Part shown: one piece after another, positions 47,155-58,978 of the stretch
Position numbering within the stretch: the first letter of the stretch is position 1
How the letters are laid out: every line of letters starts with the position of its first letter
NCBI GenBank assembly: GCA_027924585.1
Contig: BSBM01000068.1
Location: forward strand, 9,689,001-9,753,000
Reading direction: 5' to 3'
DNA: 64,000 nucleotides
Source: Larix kaempferi
Taxonomy: Eukaryota; Streptophyta; Pinopsida; Pinales; Pinaceae
Program-made: the position numbers and the translations under genes
Notes under the pieces: model-generated
Seen by the model: only the letters and a program-made list of their open reading frames with translations
Database searches by the model: none
Told to the model about the DNA's origin: nothing

Positions 47155-48697
47155 TGTAATACCCCCACTTTGACCCTTATGATATATTGGCTTTTAATGT
47201 AAATATTGAATACATGCGATGTATGTTTCCCTAGCGTGGAGCTCAAGACCAAGGCCCTGCTAGTGTATGCTCATATTTTATTTATAAAGGCAAGTATTTG
47301 ATATTATGGTATCCATGTGCTATTAAGCCATGAAATATTGTAAATTGATGTGAATATTTAATATTGCAATAAAATACCAAAACTGGCTATGGGAGCAACT
47401 AATCAGAGGGGGCCATGTGTATTCCACTAGGGAGTGGTGATGAGGTTGTGGGGTTGAACCATATGATTCCAAAAGTCATCTTGTGAACCCATTTGAATTT
47501 CTTTGCTGACATTTAATTCTATGTAAGAAAGTTGTTGAAGAAATCAGTCCACGGCTTCAATGGAGCATGGGCAGCCCAAAAATTCGTATGGTAGGTATGG
47601 GCTCTGTTTCCTTGACCCATAAGTCACTCTGCCTCATGGGAATTCGTTATTCCTCATTCCCATTCCATTGTTGAACATCTAATCTTCAGTTTTCATCCAT
47701 TACACAGACTGAACTGTGAAAAAAACTCAAAATCACAACTTTGCATGAACCCACGTTTTGAAGTGCCATAAACACCTAGAATTTCGTGTGGACAATGAAA
47801 TCCGATGAGGGATCCATAGACATGAACCTTGGGGCTAATTTGAGAGTGTGAGATACCCAGAAATCCATAGGAAAACTCAATTCTCATAGCCCGAAAATCC
47901 AATTACGGGATTAAGTCATTTAGTCACCGAATTGTGAGAATCCAAGCATGAATCACAGAACAGAGAATAGAACAGAGGTTGGGATTGCTTGATAAACCCA
48001 GTGAAGGCTAGAATCTCAAGGATTTAGCAGCTTGGACCTTTCTATGCCCACATTGAAGAGCACTGGAGGGAAGGGATGCCTAAGGGACTATGCAATAGAG
48101 AAGAGGGCCCTCCTTGTGTTGGGTGTGGTAGGTATTGTGGGTACCATGTCTGTTTGAGTTTAGTTGAGATTCTTGTAGCTCCGTGGTTGAGCTCATTGGC
48201 TTAGCATCCTCCTCCTTTTTCTCTTGCATGCTTGATAAACCCAACTGTGTGTTGGCTTAGCATGATTGATTGTGTGAGACCACGGTTGTGAGTGAGCCTG
48301 TTTAGTTCCTCCTTAGTAGATACACAACCCAGCTCGGGGGTGGTCTCTCAGATGAAACAATATAGGCTGGACAGAGACCTATGTTTGGGTGGAACGTTTC
48401 TCTCACATAGCCAATTGCTTGGACAGTTTCATTTTAAAGATAAGTATTATCTATGTGTTTCTAATTCTGCAATGTTTTAATTATTGATGACTATTATGAT
48501 TATATGTTGAATGCATGATGCACTTGTGTGTGGATGATGTTTATTTCCACTGTGTTTATTGAGTATGATCTGCACACATGAGTTCTTATTTATTATGAAT
48601 TTGTTAGCAACGAACGGGGCTGAGTTTTTCCAAATAAGCCCTGGAATGTGAGTCATGTTCCCTTCCTTGCATCGGATCGACGGGAGGGGACGTGACA
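47155..48697 (+). repeat. 3' LTR of gypsy element
   Basis: 1,543 bases, TG…CA ends, about 5% different from the 5' LTR in the compared part, and carries the 34 bases (about 48330-48370) missing from the 5' copy. Confidence 0.93.
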
Positions 48698-50118
48698 ATA
48701 ACGTTGGGTTTATCTGTGCAAGAAGAGGTGTCCTTGGATTCCCTAACAGCATTTTAAACAGCAGTAACTATGATATCCTTCAAGCCTTGTCAAACTCCAT
48801 CACTCTTCATAACTCAGATTCCCTAACAGAAAATCAGACTTCATCTGCACCAAAATTTGTACATATGCCTCTAGCATAGTTCATCATGCATCTGCGGATT
48901 CCTCATTAGTTTTACCCAAACTTTTAGAGCTGAAATCATACTTAAAAACTTCTTCTTCTTTTTTTACCCCTGTGGATTCCTCAGTGCATTTTATAACCCA
49001 AAATACAGAGCTAAACTTCTTCACCTCACCACCAAATGAGGCGAGTTTCATTCTTATTTATACACTTAAAATTAAAAAAAACATTTTACTGGGCTGACTT
49101 GGAGTATTTCATAATATTTTTTGTGTAGGAACCGACTTTGTTGCAAATAGAATATATATTTTATTGAGCCGACTTTCAAGGAATAAACATTTATTTTTAT
49201 TTGAACTGACCTGCTATGCCAACGTGGAGGGAGATGTGCCAGCTGGCCAACTTCACAATTGGTTATTTAACTGAATTTACAACTGGACCAACTTAATGCT
49301 TCTTCTTAAGACAAAATTTTAGGGCTTCTTCCAGTGCATCGTATGTTCTTGACTTGATAAACACATCATAAAGGGCTTCTCCATAAGGGTATTCAAATTA
49401 AAAATAATAATAAAATTTTATATTATTTTGAACCCAAATTACACCATCATCGATGTGATAAATTGTTTACAGAGACAGCTTGCTTGTGCTTTAAGACTGA
49501 GCAAAATTATACTTAAACCATGACATCTTCAAAGACTTTTTATTCAAGAGCTTCCTTAACATCACAACATGTCATCAAACCACCATGTGTGAGACAATGG
49601 CATCAAGACCCAAGCTGCCATATGTAGGGTACCGTCATCATTCAGCCATGATCAAGAGACATCAAATACGTGAACCACTTGAGTGTATTCCTCAATGGTC
49701 AAGCTCCCAAGTGGTTTATTTTCCCATTTCTGGAACAATGATTTCCTTCCCCTTTCTTCTATTACTTTAGGAACCAAAGACAACGCCAAGAACCACAACA
49801 ATTACTATTATATATGTTTCAATTCAATGGACATTTTTAGGCGCAGACATTAAAACCCAAGTAATACCACCCATGCAATGGTTGTACTAAGTTTAAGCAT
49901 GTGGACTCCATGAACCCATCAAGTCATAACATCTTGCAACAGTTGAGCGTGTGCAAGTGTACATGATCAAGTACATACCTGTTCATCAAGATACCATGAA
50001 CATGTGCAATTTTCCATGATCAAGTCCATACCTGTTCATCAAGCTTTTCCACTGCAAGGGATCTTGGTGGCGTGAATGACAACTGAGAGGCCGCTACAAG
50101 TCCCTTGTTGGCATCAAT
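48698..50118. other. gene-free spacer between elements
   Basis: Right flank of the gypsy insertion. AT-rich. A 29-base phrase is repeated at 49962 and 50014 (52-bp spacing). No gene or LTR pair recognised. Confidence 0.45.
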
Positions 50119-50699
50119 TGTTGATGTATTTGTAACTTCGGAAGATATTCACTTGTATATTATATTTGTACTTTATTGTATATCCAACAGAGATGTATTA
50201 TTCCTCTGATTGGAAGTGTCATCATTTGTATTTGCAAGTGTCGCAAGTTACATTACAAGTGTCATCATTTGTATTGATGGGTTATTAGACCACCAGTGTG
50301 GGGTCGGCCCTAGTTAGGTCATATGGTTGGGTTATTAGACTTCATTAGCAAGTCAGCCCTGTTAGGTTATTGGCAGGTCAAGTCAGTGTATAAATAGAGA
50401 GGTTGTGTCTCTCATTCTATTCATTCACTCACTTCTCAAGCTTGCATACCTAAGAGAGAAAGTGGTGCACAAGCGGAGGAGGAGGAGTATCTGCTAGAGA
50501 CATCTCTTTGGGTTTAATCATTGTGATCTTGGTTTGTGGCTTATTCTATCTCTGAGGAAGTTGCGGGGTTTTCACCTTCTTGGTTTTACCCGAGGAAACT
50601 CTGTGTCTATTGTCTCTTGTGTTTATGATTGTTATGCTGCACATGTTATTCTCTTAGTGATCCTAGATAATATTGAATGAAATTATCAAAAAATTAACA
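50119..50699 (+). repeat. 5' LTR of plus-strand copia element
   Basis: Starts TGTTGATG and ends …TTAACA right at the primer site; about 581 bases. The TATA box TATAAATAGAGAGG is at about 50389. The left boundary is inferred from the TG start and the TATA-to-end distance, since no second LTR is available. Confidence 0.65.
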
Positions 50700-50711
50700 T
50701 GGCATCAGAGC
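50700..50711 (+). promoter_or_regulatory. primer-binding site of copia element
   Basis: TGGCATCAGAGC, one base from the initiator-Met-tRNA site, flush with the LTR end. Confidence 0.85.
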
Positions 50712-51281
50712 TGACCTAAGAAGAAGGCGTTGTGCAGCTACGGAAGCTAGGGATTCTTAATTTTGGGGGTTCTATTCATAGATCATCAAAGGCAGGAGGC
50801 TAGATTGACTCTCCTAGCAAGGGTGCATCTTTCTATCGAGACAGAATTCAATTCTGAGCATTTTCAGTTTTTGGCCTGTCACTACTGCGGGAAATTAGGG
50901 TTTCGGAGAAAGTTGGAATTTTTGGAATCTAAGATCACAGCTGGAAGCTCCTTTGAAAAATTGAAGTTTAGAGCACAAGATCGAAATTTTTGGTTGGGTG
51001 AAGCTCCGGGAAAATCAAACCCTAGTTCGGGGTCCAGTCTAGTGAATCCGGAAGTTTCAAAGGCAATTTTGAGGGGTTAAATTTTGCAGATCTCAAAATC
51101 AGAGTATACCAGCTTGACCAACTCAGCAAGGCGCATCTTTCTATACTTTTTGAAATTTGAAATTCAAAGTTTGAATTTTTAGGGTTTCTCTGACAAGCCC
51201 TAATCCAGCTCCAAATCCAGTTTTCAGCAAATCCAGTGGTAAGACCTAAATCTTTTATTTCCATTTGAGTTTCTCATTAAA
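50712..51281 (+). other. copia leader
   Basis: About 570 bases between the primer site and the gag ATG. The frame at 50763-51080 has no motif and is not in the gag frame context; treated as untranslated. Confidence 0.5.
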
Positions 51282-52140
51282 ATGTCTCACCACACCAAGC
51301 TTGAGGATAAGCTTGAAGGGGCTGATAATTTCTGAGCCTGGAAGTATAGGATTGGGTTAATCCTAGAAGAGAATGAGTTGGACACTTACATAAGTGAAGA
51401 TGTTCCAGTTCCAGAGGGAGAAGAAGCTAAGGCCTTACACAATAAAAACTTGGTTAAAGCCAAGAGAATCATTGCTGATTCTATCAAGGACCATCTCATT
51501 CCCCATGTGTCTTCCCTAAAGACACCTAAAGAGATGTTTGAATCTTTGACCAAGTTGTGTGAAGGAAAGAACATAAATCAGAAGATGACTCTGCGCAACC
51601 AATTGAAAGGGGTAAAAATCCAGAATAGAGAGACCATCCAATCCTACTTTACTAAGGTCTCTCAAATCAAGGAACAAATTGAAGCTGTGGATGAAGTAGT
51701 GGAGAATAGAGAAATTGTCATGACCACATTGAATGGCCTACCTAGGTCATGGGAATCCTTCATCCAAGGAATCTGTGCAAGAAGAAATTGATCTCTTTCA
51801 GTAGACTTTGGGAGGAATGTTCAAAAGAAGAAGCTAGGCTTGTGGCCCAAGAAGAAAAGATGGGAAGTGAAGATCAAGCCCTCACAGCACACACTAAAGG
51901 AAGTAATTTTAAGAGGGAGAAATCTCACAACAAGAAACATTCCCACTTCCATCATAAGAAGAAAGATCTCTCTCCTGTTCGAGGCTTCACTTGTGATGAG
52001 ATAGGACACTTTGCTTCAGATTGTCCCAAGAACAAAAGGAACAATCACAACAACAAGAAGAAGAGCAACAAGAAAATATATCATGCTCATGCTGCTGAGG
52101 ATGATGAACCTCCCAAGAAGAAGAAAAGAGTAGAAAGTGA
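51282..52140 (+). pseudogene. copia gag with zinc knuckle
   Basis: ATG at 51282 (MSHHTKLEDKLEGADNF) is chosen because the frame continues into the gag core; a TGA at 51333 replaces the Trp that normally follows. The core runs DHLIPHVSSLKTPKEMFESL, RNQLKGVKIQNRETI and TTLNGLPRSWESFIQG. A frameshift near 51785 moves it into the main pol frame: RLWEECSKEEARLV, a Lys-rich stretch, and GFTCDEIGHFASDCP near 51982, a C-x2-C-x4-H-x4-C knuckle whose first Cys is Gly. It would bind RNA and form the particle. Similar in plan to the minus-strand gag at 35712. Confidence 0.9.
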
Positions 52141-52610
52141 AGACTCTTCAAGTGAGGAAGAATATGTGCCGATCTCTGCTCTCACAAGCACTATCTCACA
52201 TGGATGTGATGATTGGATTATTGATAGTGGGGCTTCCAAACACATGACGAGATTTAAAGAATCCTTTGTAGACCTATCCGAACATGAGTCACCCCATAAG
52301 GTAAAACTTGGGGATGACTATCAATATCCTATAAAAGGAAGTGGTGAAGCCTCCTACAAGTTAGACTCTGGGAAGTCTTTGAATATGCAAGATGTTCTAT
52401 ATGTTCATGGACTCAAGAAGAACCTTCTCTCCATATCATCTTTGGATGCAAAGGGAATGAGAGTTGCATTTATAGATGGCCAAGTACTCATGTGGCCAAA
52501 GGGTAAGACACTAGATGATGCAGTGGTGATTGGAGAGCAAGAGGGAGGATTGTACAAATTGAAGGGACAACCTGAACATGCCATGGTACATGAGTCCATG
52601 GATCGAAGTG
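52141..52610 (+). pseudogene. copia aspartic protease
   Basis: The catalytic triad is seen in WIIDSGASKHMT (about 52215-52250), followed by VKLGDDYQYPIKGSGEA and the VLYVHGLKKNLLSISSLDAKGM block that ends copia proteases. Intact in this copy. It cleaves the polyprotein. Continuous with gag upstream and integrase downstream in one frame. Confidence 0.9.
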
Positions 52611-53698
52611 AACTTTGGCATAGAAATGTGCACTATAGAGCACTACCAATTGCAAGAAAAGTAGTAGAAGGTCTTCCTGAAATCCAGTCAAAGCATGAAG
52701 GTATTTGCAAAGGATGTGAAAAAGAAAAGAACACAAAGAAGGCATTTCCAAGCAGTGAAAGAAAAGCAAAAGGAATCTTGGAAATTATCCACTCCGATGT
52801 ATGCGGTCCAATGTCATCTAGTTCTCTGAGTGGGTATGTATACTATGTTTCCTTCATTGATGATTTCTCTAGGAAGACTTGGGTTTATTTCTTGAAGAAT
52901 AAAGATGAAGTGTTTGATAAGTTCAAGGAATTCAAAGCCTTGATAGAAAATCAAACTGATAAGAAGTTTAAGACCTTCAGATTCGATAATGGCGGAGAAT
53001 TCACTTCAAGTGACTTCAAGAAGTTATGCAGTGATTCAGGGATTAAGAGGGAGTTGACTACTCCTTACAATCCACAACAAAATGGAATTGTAGAAAGGAA
53101 GAATAGAACTATCATGGAAGCAACATGGGAAATGCTTCATGACTAGGATCTTCCTATACACCTATGGGCAGAAGCAGCAAGGACAACTGTATAGGTGCAG
53201 AACAGAACACCTCACAAAATACTTGACAACAAGACACTAGAAGAAGTGTTCTCCGGTAAGAAACATGAAGTTAGCCATCTCGGAATATTTGGCTGTCCAG
53301 TATACACACACATTCCAAAGGAAAAGAGGACAAAGCTAGATCCTTCAGGAAAGAAGGGCATATTTGTGGGTTATAGTGAAAGCTCGAAGGCTTACAGAAT
53401 CTACTTTCCAGGGTTCAAGAAGATTGACATCAGCAGGGATGTAACATTTGATGAAGACTCAGCATACATCAAATCAAGGAAGACACCTGTTGAAGTCAAT
53501 GAAGAACCAAGGGTAACCAGAATTCAAGACACCACTATGAATGAAGCAATTCCAGAAGAAGATTGTGAAATTGAAGATCCACAAGAACCTGTAGATCCAC
53601 CCCGTGAGAAGATCTCTCACAAGAGGAAACCTGCATGGGCTAGAGAGCTCATCCAAGATGCAGAAAGGTATGGTATTCCAGAAGAAGAACAAAAATAA
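52611..53698 (+). pseudogene. copia integrase
   Basis: LWHRNVHYRALPIAR carries the H…H pair, with fewer residues between than expected (probable small deletion), and ICKGCEKEK the C-x2-C pair. The core follows: IHSDVCGPMSSSSLSGY (first Asp), FRFDNGGEFTS (second Asp) and PQQNGIVERKNRTI (Glu), all three acids kept. A TAG at 53144 replaces the Gln in the 'MLHD-Q-DLP' step of relatives, and another TAG lies at about 53189. The tail includes HLGIFGCPVYTHIPKEKRTK and KGIFVGYSESSKAYRI, typical copia. The last stop is TAA at about 53696. Confidence 0.92.
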
Positions 53699-54640
53699 AG
53701 GAAAAAGACAAGGTCACACACTAGTTATGTTGCCTTGCTTTGTGACATTATGAACAAAGAACCTTCCAGTTATGAAGAGGCAGCAGAAAAGAAAGAATGG
53801 AAGGATGCCATGGTCGAGGAATACTAATCGATCATGAAGAATGATGTTTGGGATGTGGTCCCAAGACCAGAAGGGAAGTTTGTTGTGACTTCCAAGTGGA
53901 TCTACAAGATCAAGCATGCTACAGATGGTAGCATAGAGAAATACAAGGTGAGGTTTGTAGCTCGTGGCTTCTCCCAGAAATAGTGAATAGATTATGAAGA
54001 GACTTTTGCACCTGCATCCAGATACACTTCCATAAGAACGGTACTTGCTCTGGCTGCAGTAATGAAGTGGAAGATACACTAGATGGATGTCAAGACAGCT
54101 TTCTTGAATGGTGTAGTCGAAGAGGAAGTGTATGTGGAGCAGCCACTTGGTTTTGAGACACATGACATGGAGTCATATGTGTGCACGTTGAAGAAAGCCT
54201 TGTATGGCTTGAAGCAAGCTCCTAGGACTTGGTATGGTAGGATAGACATCTTTCTATCCAGTTTGGGATTTACTAAGAGTAAAGCAGATTCCAAACTTTA
54301 ATACAAGGTTGAGGAAGGAAATCCAGTGATACTACTACTGTATGTGGATGACCTGTTTGTTACAGGTGAGGATGGGTTGATTGCTGACACCAAGAGGAAG
54401 CTTGTTGCTGAGTTCGAGATGAAGGACTTGGGGATGATGCATTACTTTCTAGGCAAGGAGGTGTTGTAGAGTGCAGATGGAATCTTCCTTGGACAAGGGA
54501 AGTATGCAATAGAGGTCCTGAAGCGGTTCAGGATGATGGACTGCAAGGCCATGGCCACACCTATGGCATCGAATCTGAAGCTATTGTGTGATGCTTCATC
54601 TGAGTCGATTGATGTCACGGTGTATCGTTAGATGATTGGG
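53699..54640 (+). pseudogene. copia reverse transcriptase
   Basis: Ordered blocks in one frame: [103 protein letters not shown] and the catalytic LLYVDDLFVTG at 54335-54367. Breaks are TAA at about 53827, TAG-TGA at about 53979-53984, and TAG at 54079, TAA at about 54299, TAG at 54467 and TAG at 54629. Several sit where relatives have Gln (CAG or CAA). Otherwise the sequence is near full length. Confidence 0.92.
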
Positions 54641-55303
54641 TCCTTGATGTACCTGACGAAAACAAGACCAGATATTTGCTTTGCGGTGAACACATTGAGT
54701 CAGTTCCTGATGGATCCTAGACATGTCCACTTGATTGCTGTGAAGCATATTCTGAGGTACCTGAAGGGTATGGTTGATTATGGGCTCAAGTATGATGCAA
54801 ATCAAAAGTTTAACCTGGAGGGTTATGTTGATTCAGATTGGGAAGGTAGTTTTGCAGATAGGAAGAGAACTTTAAGGTGCTACTTCAGTATGGGATCAGG
54901 TGTGATCTCTTGGTTTATCAGGAAGCAATCCTACGTAGCACTAAGTACAGCCGAAATAGAGTATGTCGCATCTTGTTTGGCCAGTTGTGAGGCAGTATGG
55001 CTTAGGAAGCTACTGTCTAAGTTATTTGATCTCCCGTTGGATGCTACCTGTATCTATTGTGACAACCAGACTTGTGTGAAGTTTTCAAAGAACCCATTGT
55101 TCCATGACAGGTCGAAGCACATCGAGATCAAATATCACTATATCAAGGATATGGTGCAGAGAGGAGTAGTGAAGCTCCTGTATGTTGCGACGGATGAGAA
55201 GGTTGCAGATGTATTGACTAAACCACTAGCCAGAGTGAAGTTTGAGTACTTCAGAGAGAGGATTGGTGTTCTTCAGATAGAAGATACTTCGAGGAAGAAG
55301 TGA
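54632..55303 (+). pseudogene. copia RNase H and polyprotein end
   Basis: 223 clean codons: MIGSLMYLTKTRPDICFAVN leads in, then GYVDSDWEGSFADRKRT (Asp), SYVALSTAEIEYVA (Glu), CIYCDNQTCVKFSKNPLFHD (Asp), SKHIEIKYHYIKDMV and VADVLTKPLARVKFEYF, the full set of copia RNase H and tail motifs, ending in a stop at 55303. This is the least damaged part of the element. Confidence 0.92.
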
Positions 55304-55369
55304 TGGGACACATTTGCAGGAGCCATTCCAAGCATAGTGATAGGAGGATCCTTCCCATGGATGTGGATG

Positions 55370-55790
55370 TAAGTGCTGTGTGATGAGCATCAGCACGATG
55401 CTCTGGATGATGTTCTGCATGATGTTGATCAGGATGATCACATGTGATGATATCCATCAGGTGGATGCTTTGTATGATCAATTTGATTATATGATGATGA
55501 TGAGTATCAGGATGATGCTCCAGATGATATGCATCAGGATGATGCTATGATGATGATAAGGATGATCATATGTGACGGGTATCAGAACGATGCTCCAAAT
55601 GATATGCATCAGAACAATGCTATGATGATGATCAGGATGATCATATGTGATGAGTATCAGGACGATGCTCCAAATGACATACACCAGGACAATGCTATGA
55701 CGATGATTAGGATGATCATGTGATGATGATGTGCATCAGGATGATGTACTATATGATGATGATCAGTATGATCATGAGTATCAAGTTAAT
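55370..55790 (+). repeat. 75-bp tandem array rich in ATGATG/GCATCAGG
   Basis: Units begin GAGTATCAGGATGATGC at 55502, 55577 and 55652: period 75 exactly; flanking partial units extend it to about 55370 and 55790. A finer motif of about 12 bases (CATCAGGATGAT) recurs within. Because 75 is a multiple of three, both strands stay open for about 65 codons, which is a repeat artefact rather than a gene. Confidence 0.88.
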
Positions 55791-55844
55791 ACTCCGTGGC
55801 CATGGACAGGTTGTGCATGTAGCATAGAAAAGATCCTGGGAGAT

Positions 55845-56868
55845 TGTTACACCAAAATGTCGTCACCCTTGTGCAAGTGTCACAAGTGTTGCAAGTGTCA
55901 TCGTCATGACCTAGTGTTGTCATCATGACCGTTGCAAGTACCGTCATTATGACCAAGTGTTGTCATCATGACCATTGTGATAATGTCGTCATCTTAACCA
56001 TTGTGTATACATCCCTGAAGTCATCTGGACCAAGTATTCATTTGGGATGATTTGTACTCAGTTTGTACAACCTTTTGAGAGGTCGTCACAGGTTTAACAT
56101 TAGCAACATGCGACGTTGCAGGTTGCTCTATAGCAAGGTACGACGAGGTCTGTTAATGGGAAACAATAGCCATTTCGAGATCTTTCTTGAAGCTTTCCCA
56201 TTTGGCGGCTTATCCCTGATCTCTTGGAGAGCTAGTACTCGACCCCTAACTCATTGGAAGGATCCCCTATCTCTCTCCTACCATCTCTCAACCTATCCTA
56301 CCCATAACCCCATCCACTTAGTCCTATATAAGTGAGGCTCACTCCCATACCAAAGGGAGGAAGACTATGGTATCTACATGCTGGTGAAATCTCTCTTAGG
56401 ACACCTTCATTCACCTCTTGGAGAATTCATGCTTCCTTGGAAGGGCTTGGCAATTGGCTTGTGTGGAGAAGGGCTGCTATGTTAAGTCATTGGTTGTAGT
56501 TCTATATCTCTATCATGTACTCCTCTATTTGCAGTAATACAAATGCTTTCCACCAATATCGCTCTCATATGTGATGATGTTGTGTTGTTTACCTGCTTAA
56601 CTATTTACATAGATCTCTTATTGTATAGATGCTCTTTGATCGTTTCTCTTTTCTGTGTCTTAACAGGTCTTGCAGCTTGGATCTGACGACCGTGGGACGT
56701 GGAGCAACATTCGGGAGAAAGGATAGCGAATCAAAGAGGTAAGACATCTAGTACTTGATCCTTAAGTAGATCTAGGAAATGTGTTTGTAGTTTGTTCTAT
56801 TTGTTCTAGACTCACATTGAGCTAGGGAGATCCGGCTCGCCTCTGGTCGAGTGGATTGTTCGGTAACA
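55845..56868 (+). repeat. 5' LTR of polymerase-less element
   Basis: 1,024 bases with inverted ends TGTTAC…GTAACA. Begins with short repeats of GTCATCATGACC and GCAAGTGTC. TATA box CTATATAAGT at about 56323. An ORF at 56063-56335 is an incidental open frame in the LTR. Confidence 0.9.
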
Positions 56869-56872
56869 AATC

Positions 56873-56890
56873 TGGCGACCATACTAGGGA
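56873..56890 (+). promoter_or_regulatory. primer-binding site of polymerase-less element
   Basis: TGGCGACCATACTAGGGA, four bases after the LTR. Not the initiator-Met type used by the other elements here; the TGGCG start suggests a different tRNA, which I cannot name with confidence. Confidence 0.75.
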
Positions 56891-58978
56891 GTATTCTTGT
56901 TTAGTGATCATTAATCTGAGTCATTTTCAGTTGATTACTTGTCACAAGCCTTGTTGTCATTTTTGCCATTTTTCCTTCTTAGGATTGATTCCATTGTCAG
57001 ATCTTCACATTGAAGATCATGATCTTCTTCCTTTGAGTTTATACAACTTAGTTTCAAACCTGTTGGTGGTTCATTATCAGGAGATCTGATTAATTTTTTA
57101 ATCTGGAACTCGCCTGTCGCACCTGGGCAGTGAAAATAGAGCGACACTGTGTTTTTCTGAGTCTTTGTTCTTTGACTGTTGCTTGCTCGTCGCATCCTGT
57201 GTATTAGTAGACTACGACATCATCGTACTCTCGTGCAGGTAAATTGTGACGTCGCACTGTCTGCAAAGCCAGAGTGCACCGATCTGTTGAGACTTAGCTT
57301 ACAGACATCCAGCCTCCTATTTGACAATCTGAGCCTTGATTTGATGTATGAACTCCCTCTGTGCTGTAACATTCAGCTAGAGATCCCATTTTGATTTGTG
57401 TGTTGAGAATTTGGTTCCATTTGGATTGATTCTGGGTTCCTCTTTGGACAAGTTTGGAATTGGTAGTGTTGGACACTTTTGTCTCCTTCACCTTCATCCT
57501 TTTCACTCTTACATTCCCTTCCTTCCATCCTTTATCTGATCATTGCATTGGATCAACTTCTAGACCTCATTTATTTTTGCTTTGAGCTTTTCTTGCTTAG
57601 TTTGCTTGCTGCTGCTTGATTTTGAGTTAAGTGTGTCTTTTTGCTTGGTTGAGTGCTTGTCTTTTCTTGAGTTTTCTGAGTGTATGAGTGTCGCAAGTAA
57701 CATTTTCTTTTCGCTCATTTAGATCTGAAAGCAAAGTTGTCCTCAAGTTTGTTTTTTTGATACATCCATTGAAAAATTAAAAGTGTTTCTCTCCCATTGT
57801 TTCTCAAAAAGTTATTGAAGAAAGATCATTGTGCATTGGAATGTTTTGGAAAAGATGAATGGAAATATGATTGATTGTGTTTTTCTTGAATTATGAATTA
57901 TTCATCTTCTTGAAAAACTCTAGTACATTTCGTTTTCTTTCAAAAGTTGTTTCCATGCTAGGGAAAGATAGGTGCATTTTTTTATTTTTGTTGGCTTTAG
58001 ATCATTGAAAAGAGAAAGTGAAAAGCTTGCATTTCCATTTCAGAATCCTCTCATCTTATTACTTAGTGTTGTTTTGATTTGAAAAAGAAAAATACTTTGA
58101 TTTGGATAGTAGTGTTGTGTACGTTTGTGTGTTTCGTTGAAAAAGAAAAGAGTACTTTCATTGTCAAATTTGTTTTGCATTGGGAATTGTGTTGCATTGA
58201 GTTTGTTTGGCAATACCATTGGAAAAGGATTTCTCCTTACTATAGGTAGAATTCATTGAAGAAAAAAATATTTCGTGCATGTAGCTAGGGTTGCATTATG
58301 TTTCCGATTATGTACTCACCTCATGCATTCACCTAACCGTCCAAGATAAAATTAACGGTAGAACTAGGTAAAATTTTTAGTAACTTGTGTGTAAGTTAGA
58401 GACATGTTCCAGCGTCGTTAAGCGTGGCAACTGTCGTTACTTGCCATCACTGTAGTCCCGGGGTATTGTAGTCTTCCACGTACATCGGTATATCGAGCTC
58501 CTTCATGTACCCACCAAGTACCATAATTTGTACTTGGCATATATCGAAGGGTGTATCACGTACTCGACACGTATATCGGAATGTCTCATGCCAATGGCTA
58601 TGCATTAGACAACACCACTATGGATTTTAGCTCCCACGTACCTTGCGTATATCGAGAGACACCATTAGGATTCCTGAAACCAACCGAGTTAACCATTTGG
58701 CCGTCTTGGCAAAGCAATACACCGAGAACAACACTCGGGGAGATTAGCACACACGTATTGTCCAGGTAATCGGGTATGCAGGCAAGGGTACGGTCCCAAT
58801 CCTCCTTGTCGCGTCATATTGTTGGACTCTGCAGTATATAGCGGTTTGCGATGCCTTGATAATCCCATGAGGTTCCAGACTTTGAATCCACTCCTATTCA
58901 CACAGTTTGCTTATTGCTTTTAGACTTGAGTAGTGTTTTTCTTGTGTGGTCATTTAGAGACTCTTAGGAAGTTTAGAT
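56891..58978 (+). other. long leader of polymerase-less element
   Basis: About 2.1 kb with T-rich and GAAAAAG-rich stretches and no supported coding frame; the frames at 57179-57394 and 58551-58769 show no motif. Confidence 0.5.

Larger units (their letters stand above)
38356..48697 (+). mobile_element. Ty3/gypsy LTR retrotransposon, complete but dead
   Basis: 10.3 kb. LTRs 38356-39864 and 47155-48697 begin TGTAATACCCCC and end GTGACA. Flanking bases GTAAC and ATAAC form a 5-bp target duplication with one change. A primer-binding site, gag, protease, reverse transcriptase, RNase H, integrase and a polypurine tract follow in gypsy order. The C-terminal EATWE segment and the overall sequence style suggest a chromovirus of the Tekay/Del kind (inference). 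LTR divergence is about 5% over the first 400 bases (22 differences counted by hand). At least ten stops or frameshifts break gag-pol. Confidence 0.93.
50119..55844 (+). mobile_element. Ty1/copia LTR retrotransposon, 3' LTR not present
   Basis: A 5' LTR, primer site and full-length copia-order gag-protease-integrase-RT-RNase H frame are present, all on the plus strand. After the polyprotein stop at 55303 comes a 75-bp tandem array, and then, instead of a 3' LTR, the TGTTACACC start of another LTR element at 55845. The missing 3' part probably lies beyond that nested insertion, outside the window. Clade within copia not resolved. About ten stops and one frameshift make it dead. Confidence 0.85.

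Noticed and set aside
53714-54163. 149-codon minus-strand frame
   Set aside because: Antisense to the copia reverse transcriptase, which is clearly coding on the plus strand.
55487-55723. Open frames on both strands rich in Asp/Met or His/Ile
   Set aside because: They result from the 75-bp array, whose period is a multiple of three.
56890-58978. Host gene in the long leader
   Set aside because: Only short motif-free frames, and the segment is bounded by the primer site and the Gag-like ORF of one element.
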